Shown here in pieces: positions 1 through 6,455 of a DNA stretch of 30,649 nt. The notes under the pieces are model-generated. The model worked only from the letters and a program-made list of their open reading frames with translations. It searched no databases and had not been told where the DNA came from. Numbering within the stretch: the stretch's first letter is position 1; every line of letters starts with the position of its first letter. Source of the DNA: Opacimonas sp964559075 (lineage in GTDB: Bacteria > Pseudomonadota > Gammaproteobacteria > Enterobacterales > Alteromonadaceae). The DNA lies in assembly GCA_964559075.1 (NCBI GenBank), contig CAZLGJ010000017.1, positions 1-30,649 of the forward strand, read 5' to 3'. Made by a program: the position numbers and the translations under genes.

Positions 1-62
1 GACTGCGTGGCATTGAGTAATGCATCTAAACCGCGTCCTAAGCCTTTGTTTTTTGCTGGCAT
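1..62 (-). CDS. parB: Chromosome partitioning protein ParB, N-terminal fragment
   Basis: Only the first 20 codons are in the window; the rest lies beyond position 1. The peptide starts MPAKNKGLGRGLDALL, and KGLGRGLDALL is the characteristic N-terminus of chromosomal ParB. This segment precedes the CTPase/parS-binding core and is used in the family to contact ParA. The ATG at 60-62 lies 9 bp after the parA stop codon, so the two are one operon, with an AGGG-type ribosome site in the junction. ParB binds parS sites, three of which are visible in this window (two in recF, one near 22.8 kb). Identification rests on the N-terminal motif and the position behind parA. Confidence 0.9.
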   Translation of the reverse strand, partial: MPAKNKGLGRGLDALLNATQ

Positions 63-71
63 GACTGCACC

Positions 72-869
72 CTATGCTGTTTGTTGTGTGGCGACCTTGC
101 TGCGCCTTAAAATTTCTCCGGCCAACGCCAAATAAGCCTTTGCCCCAGTCGATGTTTTGTCGTAATACATGGCCGGCGCACCATAACTTGGTGCCTCAGC
201 TAGTCGCACGTTACGCGGGATCACGGTGCGATACACTTGCTCGCCAAAGTGGCGTTTGAGCTGCTCTGACACATCGTTGGCTAAGCGGTTGCGCGGGTCA
301 TACATGGTGCGCAAAATGCCCTCGATACACAAATTTTGATTGACCACAGACGCGAGTTTTTCGATCGTGCCCATCAATTCCGTTAACCCTTCTAGCGCGT
401 AATATTCGCATTGCATCGGCACAATGACTGAATCAGCTGCTGCCAGTGCATTAACTGTAAGTTGTGATAATGATGGGGGACAATCAATAAAGATGTAGTC
501 ATATTGCGCTTGCACCGATTCTAACGCTTTGCGCAAGCGTACCTCGCGTGCAAACAGCTCCATCAGTTTTACTTCAGCAGCGGTGTTATCGCTATTGCCC
601 GCCACCAAGTGATACTTACCCGTGGTCTCTTTGATGATGACATCACTAGCAGGCATGTCTTCAATGAGTAATTCGTAGCACGTCGCTGGCGCATCGTGTT
701 TGGTCACGCCGCTAGCAGTGGTGGCATTGCCCTGTGGATCCAAATCAATTAACAGCACGCGACGTTTAGTTGCTGCCATTGACGCTGCCACATTGACTGC
801 CGTGGTGGTTTTACCCACTCCGCCTTTTTGGTTTGCGATTGCAATTACTTTTGCCACTTTTTTAACCAA
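72..869 (-). CDS. parA: Chromosome partitioning ATPase ParA (Soj family)
   Basis: ParA is a deviant-Walker ATPase that moves ParB-parS complexes and so segregates newly copied origins. The deviant Walker A motif KGGVGKTT lies at about residues 15-22, the LIDLDPQGN motif at 40-48 and a Walker B-like FIDCPPS near 128. The length (265 aa) is usual for chromosomal ParA. The start is uncertain. The longest frame begins with TTG at 867-869 and overlaps the end of rsmG by 8 bp. A GTG at 855-857 would give MAKVIAIANQKGG, closer to typical family starts; neither has a strong ribosome site. It follows rsmG and precedes parB, the standard gammaproteobacterial order beside oriC. Confidence 0.95.
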   Translation of the reverse strand: MVKKVAKVIAIANQKGGVGKTTTAVNVAASMAATKRRVLLIDLDPQGNATTASGVTKHDAPATCYELLIEDMPASDVIIKETTGKYHLVAGNSDNTAAEVKLMELFAREVRLRKALESVQAQYDYIFIDCPPSLSQLTVNALAAADSVIVPMQCEYYALEGLTELMGTIEKLASVVNQNLCIEGILRTMYDPRNRLANDVSEQLKRHFGEQVYRTVIPRNVRLAEAPSYGAPAMYYDKTSTGAKAYLALAGEILRRSKVATQQTA

Positions 870-1506
870 CTTTGGTAATTTTTAATACGTGACGCTCAGC
901 ATTAAGTTGCGGGATAGTGAGCGCATACTTATCTGTGACCTTATATATTTCAGGGCACTCTTTTATTTCTTGTTCTGGATACTGACCTTTCAAGGCCAAG
1001 AACTCACCTTTAGAATGTACCAGATGTGCACACCAGTGCAACATATCTTTAAGACTAGCAAATGCGCGCGAAAGCACGACATCAAATTGCGCGTGATCGA
1101 CAAATTCTTCGACCCGACTTTGTACCGGTGTGACGTTTTTAAGCTTCAACGCATAAACAACTTGCTGCAAAAATCGCACGCGTTTGCCCAAGGTATCTAA
1201 TAACGTAAACTGCGTTTGCGGGAGCATGATCGCCAGCGGGATCCCTGGTAAGCCCGGGCCAGTCCCCACATCAATACAGGTATTGGCCTCAATCAGTGGC
1301 GCTACTGCAATCGAATCCATGATGTGCTTAACGAGCATCTCAGACGGATCGCGTACCGCCGTCAAATTATAAGCTTGGTTCCATTTGTGGATCAGCAGCA
1401 CATAATCGACTAACTGTTGCTGTTGCTCAGCACTCACAACCAGATCAGTCTGTGCAACCAAACCGGCTAACTCATCTAACAATTGTGCTCTTGTCGGCGC
1501 AGTCAT
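862..1506 (-). CDS. rsmG: 16S rRNA (guanine-527 N7) methyltransferase RsmG (GidB)
   Basis: RsmG methylates N7 of G527 in 16S rRNA using S-adenosylmethionine. The frame encodes 214 aa, close to the usual length. It has the NLTA motif at 47-50 and the SAM-binding glycine loop DVGTGPGLPGIP at about 79-90, both typical of GidB. The start ATG at 1504-1506 lies 3 bp past the mnmG stop, so mnmG and rsmG are probably translated from one message. Its 3' end overlaps the proposed TTG start of parA by 8 bp, so expression of the two may be coupled. Confidence 0.96.
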   Translation of the reverse strand: MTAPTRAQLLDELAGLVAQTDLVVSAEQQQQLVDYVLLIHKWNQAYNLTAVRDPSEMLVKHIMDSIAVAPLIEANTCIDVGTGPGLPGIPLAIMLPQTQFTLLDTLGKRVRFLQQVVYALKLKNVTPVQSRVEEFVDHAQFDVVLSRAFASLKDMLHWCAHLVHSKGEFLALKGQYPEQEIKECPEIYKVTDKYALTIPQLNAERHVLKITKVG

Positions 1507-1509
1507 CCC

Positions 1510-3399
1510 TTAAGCACTCTTACGTAGCATGTTGTGTTTTTTTAGATAGACCAACAGCAGTGAAATTGCGGCAGGGGTGATCCCCGAAATACGTGACGCT
1601 TTACCGATAGTTTCTGGTCGCGCTTCGGTAAGTTTAGCGACAACCTCGTTGGACAACCCTGATATTTGTGAATAGTCAAAATCAGCAGGTAAAATAGTCT
1701 CTTCATGACGGCGAGTTTTGGCAATTTCGTCTTTTTGGCGCTCGATATAACCGGCGTATTTGATCTGGATCTCAACCTGTTCGGCTGCCTGTGCATGACT
1801 CAAACCTGGGCCAATTCCGGACACCGACATTAACGATGCATAGGTCATCTCGGGACGACGAATAAGCTCTTCTAATGAGTGTTCTTTACTCACAGGGTTC
1901 TTTAAATGTTGATTTAGCTCGTCAACCGCTGCGTGTTTAGCGTGAATATACTGGCCTTTAAGGCGCTGCTTTTCTTGTTCGATAAGCTCAATTTTTTCAT
2001 TGAAGGCCGTCCAGCGCGCATCGTCTACCAAGCCAACTTCACGACCTAACTCGGTGAGACGAATATCTGCATTATCTTCTCTCAACAAGAGGCGATATTC
2101 AGCGCGCGAGGTAAACATACGATAGGGCTCTTTGGTGCCCAAGGTCGCTAAATCATCAATCAATACACCGATGTAAGCTTGATCGCGGCGCAGCGAAATA
2201 GCCTCTTCTCCGCGACACTGCAGAGCCGCATTAGCTCCCGCGATTAAGCCCTGTGCACCAGCTTCTTCATACCCTGTAGTACCGTTGATTTGACCAGCAA
2301 AAAACAGTCCTTCGATGAATTTGGTTTCGAGTGACTGCTTGAGATCGCGCGGATCAAAGAAATCATACTCAATGGCATACCCTGGGCGAATGATGTGCGC
2401 ATTTTCAAAACCGACAATAGAACGAATGAGGTTACATTGCACATCAAAGGGCAGGGAGGTTGAGATCCCGTTGGGGTATATCTCAATCGAATTGAGTCCT
2501 TCAGGCTCGACAAAAATTTGATGAGAGGTTTTATCCGCAAAACGCGTTACTTTGTCTTCAATACTTGGACAATACCGCGGGCCTACTCCTTCAATCACGC
2601 CAGTAAACATCGGCGAGCGATCTAGGCCACCACGAATTATCTCATGGGTTTGTTCATTCGTATGGGTGATATAACACGGGATTTGGCGCGGGTGATCAGC
2701 CGTGCTTCCCATAAATGAAAATACCGGCAAAGGCGTGTCGCCAGGCTGTTCCTGCATTTTGCTGTAGTTTAGCGTGCGAGCGTCCAAACGCGCAGGTGTG
2801 CCGGTCTTTAAGCGATCAACGCGAAACGGTAGCGCGCGCAAACGATCGGCTAGGGCGATAGAGGGCGGATCGCCAGCTCGGCCACCGCGATAATTTTCCA
2901 AACCGATATGGATAGTGCCGCCGAGAAATGTTCCAACAGTCAGCACAACCGTTTTTGCTTTAAATTTTAACCCCATCTGCGTGACAACACCGCACACGCG
3001 ATCATTCTCGACGATCAGGTCATCACATGATTGTTGAAAAATAGTCAGGTTCTCTTGATGTTCGAGTGTCTCGCGAATAGCGCTTCGATAGAGACTGCGG
3101 TCAGCTTGTGCACGAGTTGCTCTAACTGCTGGGCCTTTAGAGGCATTGAGCGTACGCCATTGAATACCGGCTTTATCAATGCCTTTAGCCATTGCGCCAC
3201 CTAAAGCGTCAATTTCTTTGACCAAATGTCCTTTGCCAATGCCACCAATGGCTGGATTACATGACATTTGTCCCAATGTTTCCATGTTGTGCGTTAACAA
3301 AAGCGTGGTGGCTCCCATCCGTGCAGCGGCAAGAGCTGCTTCGGTACCTGCATGGCCACCGCCAACAACGATCACATCATATGCTTGGGAATAAAACAT
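1510..3399 (-). CDS. mnmG: tRNA uridine-34 5-carboxymethylaminomethyl synthesis enzyme MnmG (GidA)
   Basis: MnmG is the FAD- and NADH-dependent partner of MnmE; the complex makes cmnm5U at the wobble position of certain tRNAs. The protein is 629 aa, the family's usual size. The FAD dinucleotide-binding loop GGGHAGTEAA is at about 13-22, followed by the CNPAIGGIGKGHL signature near 47-59. A central EYDFFDPRDL segment and a C-terminal helical domain are present. The ATG at 3397-3399 is preceded by an AGGT ribosome site. It is the first gene left of oriC and is transcribed away from it. Its partner mnmE is at 6456-7847. Confidence 0.98.
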   Translation of the reverse strand: MFYSQAYDVIVVGGGHAGTEAALAAARMGATTLLLTHNMETLGQMSCNPAIGGIGKGHLVKEIDALGGAMAKGIDKAGIQWRTLNASKGPAVRATRAQADRSLYRSAIRETLEHQENLTIFQQSCDDLIVENDRVCGVVTQMGLKFKAKTVVLTVGTFLGGTIHIGLENYRGGRAGDPPSIALADRLRALPFRVDRLKTGTPARLDARTLNYSKMQEQPGDTPLPVFSFMGSTADHPRQIPCYITHTNEQTHEIIRGGLDRSPMFTGVIEGVGPRYCPSIEDKVTRFADKTSHQIFVEPEGLNSIEIYPNGISTSLPFDVQCNLIRSIVGFENAHIIRPGYAIEYDFFDPRDLKQSLETKFIEGLFFAGQINGTTGYEEAGAQGLIAGANAALQCRGEEAISLRRDQAYIGVLIDDLATLGTKEPYRMFTSRAEYRLLLREDNADIRLTELGREVGLVDDARWTAFNEKIELIEQEKQRLKGQYIHAKHAAVDELNQHLKNPVSKEHSLEELIRRPEMTYASLMSVSGIGPGLSHAQAAEQVEIQIKYAGYIERQKDEIAKTRRHEETILPADFDYSQISGLSNEVVAKLTEARPETIGKASRISGITPAAISLLLVYLKKHNMLRKSA

Positions 3400-3520
3400 G
3401 GTTTGACCTATCTCTGACTAAGGAACTAAGAATGCATTATCAAACATGCATCCATTTCGAAGTTGATATTTTAGCCTAACTCCCAGTGTGTGTATAATTT
3501 TTTTGCAAGTGTGAGTTGCG

Positions 3521-3539
3521 GCTTTGGCGAAGCCAAGGC
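3521..3539. repeat. GC-rich inverted repeat beside the oriC unwinding region
   Basis: GCTTTGGC (3521-3528) pairs with GCCAAGGC (3532-3539) around a GAA loop. This gives an 8-bp stem with one G-T wobble. Neither strand has a T-run after it, so it does not look like an intrinsic terminator. It lies between the isolated DnaA box at 3489-3497 and the AT-rich element, in otherwise AT-rich DNA. Its role is unknown; a leader element of the mnmG transcript or a barrier bounding the unwound region are both possible. Confidence 0.55.
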
Positions 3540-3559
3540 GCCTGCTGTAGTTAATATAA

Positions 3560-3655
3560 GTATGTATATTGGATCTTAGTTTATTATTGTTATTATTAAG
3601 TCACGCAGTTTTCGTGCATAACTGATTTTTTATTAATTATAACAATTGCTTAGCG
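3560..3655. other. AT-rich DNA unwinding element of oriC
   Basis: The stretch is made almost entirely of A and T. It starts with GATCTTAGTTTATT at 3572, followed by TTATTATT repeats. This resembles the GATC-initiated AT-rich 13-mers of the E. coli origin. It lies on the mnmG side of the DnaA-box cluster, the same arrangement as in E. coli. Function is inferred from position and composition. Confidence 0.75.
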
Positions 3656-3699
3656 CGATCATAACTCGCCTTAAGCACAGTTTGTAACTGCGTACATCC

Positions 3700-3821
3700 T
3701 GTGTATAAACACCCTTGTTATCCACAACCCAAAATAAACCGGATCTTGTCCCTAATTTGATCAGAGTTTGATCTCAGTTTCTTAACGATCTTATCCACAC
3801 CTCTGTATGAGATGTGGATAA
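3700..3821. promoter_or_regulatory. DnaA box cluster of oriC
   Basis: Four 9-mers match the DnaA consensus TTATNCACA: 3700-3708 (minus, TTATACACA), 3718-3726 (plus, TTATCCACA), 3791-3799 (plus, TTATCCACA) and 3813-3821 (minus, TTATCCACA). A near match, CTATACACA on the minus strand at 3823-3831, follows directly. The last two strong boxes face each other with 13 bp between them. A further TTATACACA lies outside the cluster at 3489-3497. Confidence 0.9.
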
Positions 3822-3947
3822 CTGTGTATAGCAAGATTATGTATAGCTGATCAAAATGTGAGTAACTCACACATATTTTTTTGTGCTGATTTACGCTTAT
3901 TTGAGTTCAGCGCGATTTTTTTGTTTTCGCTGCGACAATTTGACGCG

Positions 3948-4409
3948 TTATGGTTGTTTTTTTATGCTAACACTGCCACCCGAGGTACGCAGTGTCAGAG
4001 TTGGACCACCGCCATTGATATCACCGCTGATACGTCGCTTGCTAATTTCCCCATCCACGGCAAAATCAGAGCGTACCCGTCCACCGCTGGTTGAGGCTGC
4101 TACTGTCGTTTGTATGTCTGCGGGTAAATATGCGGTAACGCTACGGGCAGTGGTAGTGAGCTTGGCGTTTTGGGTGATCTGTTGGCCAAATGTGGCCTTG
4201 ATTGAGCCCCCTGAGGTATTAGCCCGTAGCTCACCATACACCATGGCTATTTTGATACTGCCTCTATCGGTGTCGAGCTGCAGACCACCACCAGCTTGTG
4301 CGGGGTAGGTTTGGTTAATATTGCGGGCGTGTAGTGCAGTGCTTAATAGTAATGCGGCTGCTAATAGCCCAAGAGTGAGAATGCGTTGAGTGAGTGTGCT
4401 TTGGTGCAT
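3948..4409 (-). CDS. Secreted DUF4097-like beta-strand repeat protein
   Basis: This 153-aa protein has a clear signal peptide: polar start, hydrophobic core at about 10-25, likely cleavage after ALHA near residue 28. The mature part carries repeated short beta-strand units rich in glycine, serine and threonine, such as NTSGGSIKA, ASTSGGRVRSD and the terminal LTLRTSGGSVSIKK. This pattern is typical of the DUF4097/putative adhesin beta-helix family, though the protein is shorter than many members. It is predicted to act in the periplasm or at the surface; no enzymatic residues are recognisable. The gene lies directly between oriC and dnaC, with a 96-bp gap to dnaC, and may have its own promoter. 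Function is not known. Confidence 0.7.
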   Translation of the reverse strand: MHQSTLTQRILTLGLLAAALLLSTALHARNINQTYPAQAGGGLQLDTDRGSIKIAMVYGELRANTSGGSIKATFGQQITQNAKLTTTARSVTAYLPADIQTTVAASTSGGRVRSDFAVDGEISKRRISGDINGGGPTLTLRTSGGSVSIKKQP

Positions 4410-4505
4410 ATCATATAAAGCATAGTAGATACATAGGATTAATGATAACTACCAGTTTAGTCGCACACTCTATGCGAAAGGTTTACAAAATGTCAGTAAA
4501 AGTGC

Positions 4506-5324
4506 CTATTTGACTTGATTGGGTTGATAACCTTGATTTGCCGGCGTGTGCGTGACTTGATCATCGGCAAATTCTTCGCGGCGAGATGGTCCTTGAAAGT
4601 GGATTTTATAGGTGTCGTACTCTTTGATGGATTCCGTGCAGTAGCGGCCTATTGCGGTTTGCAAATCATTGAGGGTGTGATTGGTGATCAGTATGCAATT
4701 TTTCTTGGCCGCCTGGCGAAGCCGTAGCAGGTTACCCAGCCAGCTCTGCGCGTTCTTTTTAAGCATGGTTTCGTTGACGCAGACTTCATCCAAAATCAGC
4801 AGATCGACTTTGAGCAGGTCCTGCTGGATCTCCCGAAATTGCTCGGCAATGCCATCTTTGGCGTCATAGTCATAGGAGTAAAAACGCATCTCCATCAAAC
4901 TCGATAGCTGTCGATACAGCACCGTGGTTTCATAATGTTCAATCAAATGGTGGGCAATGGCGCCCGCTAGATGGGATTTGCCGCGGCCATAATCGCCATA
5001 AAAGATAAACATGTGGGAGGCCTGTTTACGAAATGCCGGATCCGCATAGGCACTTATAAATGACTGAGCAAAACTCAGTGCTTCATTCATGTCATCGGCG
5101 TCGTTGTGCAGGGTATCAAAACGCCAGCGGGGATTGAGATCAGCTTGTCCGTAAATTGATGCGATGCGCTGCTGCTTGCCCGCTTGTTGAAGCTGCGCAA
5201 TATCTCGTTGTGCCTGGCGCTCGTACTGCTTGCGCATTTCGCTATAGGGCACGATTTGCTTGGGAGTGGATACCTTGCTAAAGCGTTTGGCTAATGCATC
5301 AATTTTGTCTTGGAGGTTATCCAT
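4506..5324 (-). CDS. dnaC: DnaC-like replicative helicase loader (AAA+)
   Basis: DnaC loads the DnaB helicase at origins and restart sites. The 272-aa protein has a charged helical N-terminus (about 1-60), where DnaC proteins contact DnaB, then an AAA+ domain. The Walker A motif GDYGRGKSH is at 110-118, Walker B LLILDE at 175-180 and a sensor-1-like ITN at 213-215. Family membership is DnaC/IstB. In an ungapped eye alignment to E. coli DnaC, the position of arginine finger R220 is S232; the nearest arginine is R227. The ATG lies 9 bp after the dnaT stop, so dnaT and dnaC form an operon behind mioC. The gene pair makes a true loader more likely than an IS-borne IstB, and no transposase is nearby. 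Confidence 0.87.
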   Translation of the reverse strand: MDNLQDKIDALAKRFSKVSTPKQIVPYSEMRKQYERQAQRDIAQLQQAGKQQRIASIYGQADLNPRWRFDTLHNDADDMNEALSFAQSFISAYADPAFRKQASHMFIFYGDYGRGKSHLAGAIAHHLIEHYETTVLYRQLSSLMEMRFYSYDYDAKDGIAEQFREIQQDLLKVDLLILDEVCVNETMLKKNAQSWLGNLLRLRQAAKKNCILITNHTLNDLQTAIGRYCTESIKEYDTYKIHFQGPSRREEFADDQVTHTPANQGYQPNQVK

Positions 5325-5333
5325 TATCTGTCT

Positions 5334-5996
5334 CTATTGTGATTTTTTTTGATATTTGTTGATAAAGGCTTTGGTTTTATCATCTACCGTCACACCTGCT
5401 GGCACAGTGGTGCTTTGGTAGCCCATTTGTTTGACCGGCAAGACGCTGGCTCGTTGTGCGTATTGTTTGCGTTGGAGCACAAATTTTTGGGTCCATTGAA
5501 ACGCGCTAAACTGTTTATCCGGTCTGCCCATCCAGTATGCCACAAACTCACCTACTTGTTCATGGGTATAGCTGCGATCAACTAAACCTACGAGCTGTGC
5601 AATTTCATTAAAGAGCGCTTCATCCGGCTTCCAGCCAAGCTGCATAGCGCCGCGTTTGGCATGCAAGTCGCCATAGTCCTCGCCATCGACAATCAATAAC
5701 GGCAATAAAATTTGTTGCCCTTGGAGATTGTGCTGCAGACTTTGATTTTCCAATAAACTAACCAAGTCTGCATCGACGAGTGTGGCCAACAGTTTATGGA
5801 TCTGTCTAGCCTGGCGAAAGGTTTTTTCTGAGGTGCTGATGGTATCGCGTAGCACCGCATAATTGAGTGGCGCCGATGCGCCGGTAATGGTGTTGGCTTG
5901 TGCACGCAAGCCCAATAAGTACAAGATGCGCGTGTGATTACAATCAACACTGCGCAGTGCGGTTTGTTCGGCCTCGGTTAACAAGAGTTGTCCCAT
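5334..5996 (-). CDS. dnaT: Primosomal protein DnaT
   Basis: DnaT helps PriA/PriB hand single-stranded DNA to DnaB-DnaC during replication restart. The C-terminal part (about 119-178), from QLGWKPDEALF through FVAYWMGRPDKQFSAFQW, matches the DnaT single-strand-binding domain, including the aromatic pattern of E. coli DnaT (DWQPDADF, SFIAYW, HHVQWQQK). The N-terminal 100 residues look helical and may form a small helix-turn-helix-like domain, less conserved than the rest. At 220 aa it is longer than E. coli DnaT. Its ATG overlaps the mioC stop by one base (TAATG), which implies translational coupling, and dnaC follows 9 bp after it. Confidence 0.87.
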   Translation of the reverse strand: MGQLLLTEAEQTALRSVDCNHTRILYLLGLRAQANTITGASAPLNYAVLRDTISTSEKTFRQARQIHKLLATLVDADLVSLLENQSLQHNLQGQQILLPLLIVDGEDYGDLHAKRGAMQLGWKPDEALFNEIAQLVGLVDRSYTHEQVGEFVAYWMGRPDKQFSAFQWTQKFVLQRKQYAQRASVLPVKQMGYQSTTVPAGVTVDDKTKAFINKYQKKSQ

Positions 5997-6433
5997 TAGG
6001 CTAATTGCGCCTTAAACCAGCTGACCGCTTCATCTTCCGGAATGGGATGGTGCAGCACATCAATCAGCTTGGGCTCGGCAAGAGGGGCCGCGCCGCGCTG
6101 TTGCATGGTGTGATGAATGGTCTCTGCGCCACCGCAATATGTATCGTAGGACGAATCGCCCAAACCAATGAGGTAGTAAGTGTTACTTAGCGAGGTCGAC
6201 AACAGTGCATCGTGGAATGGCTGAATGTTGTCGGGCAAATCCCCCGCACCATGAGTAGAGGTACAAATAATCCAAGTGGTGTTGAGATCAATATCGCTAA
6301 TCTTGGGCTCAAAATACACATTGGCAGCAAAGCCTAGTTCATCACAAGCGGCTTTGATCGCATCTGCGACATATTCAGTGGCGCCTAATACAGAGCCAAC
6401 AATAATTGAAAAAGGTGGGGTAATGTGTGCCAT
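5996..6433 (-). CDS. mioC: Flavodoxin-like protein MioC
   Basis: MioC is a small FMN-binding flavodoxin, in E. coli linked to biotin synthase activity and encoded beside oriC. The protein is 145 aa. The phosphate-binding loop GSVLGATEYVAD is at 13-24, the second FMN-contact loop STHGAGDLPDN at about 59-69, and the GLGDSSYDTYCGG isoalloxazine loop near 90-102. It lies downstream of mnmE (22-bp gap), as in many gammaproteobacteria, but is separated from oriC by dnaT, dnaC and a DUF4097-type gene rather than abutting it. The TAATG junction couples it to dnaT. Confidence 0.93.
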   Translation of the reverse strand: MAHITPPFSIIVGSVLGATEYVADAIKAACDELGFAANVYFEPKISDIDLNTTWIICTSTHGAGDLPDNIQPFHDALLSTSLSNTYYLIGLGDSSYDTYCGGAETIHHTMQQRGAAPLAEPKLIDVLHHPIPEDEAVSWFKAQLA

Positions 6434-6455
6434 GTAATGACTGCCTCAATGACGC

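Larger units (their letters stand above)
3481..3860. other. oriC: Chromosomal replication origin oriC (approximate bounds)
   Basis: This lies in the non-coding interval between mnmG and a DUF4097-type gene, where E. coli has oriC between mnmG and mioC. It contains exact DnaA boxes TTATCCACA at 3718-3726 and 3791-3799 (plus strand) and 3813-3821 (minus strand), and TTATACACA boxes on the minus strand at 3489-3497 and 3700-3708. An AT-rich stretch lies at about 3560-3655. GATC occurs at 3572, 3657, 3742, 3759, 3770, 3787 and 3849, far denser than chance in 300 bp, which suggests Dam/SeqA control. No clear IHF site could be identified by eye. The outer limits are estimates. Confidence 0.92.

Noticed and set aside
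2244..2540. Open frame of 98 codons within mnmG in another frame
   Set aside because: Same strand shadow of mnmG without start signals or recognisable protein features.
4506..5324. IstB transposition helper instead of DnaC
   Set aside because: No transposase or terminal repeats nearby, and dnaT is adjacent in the same operon.
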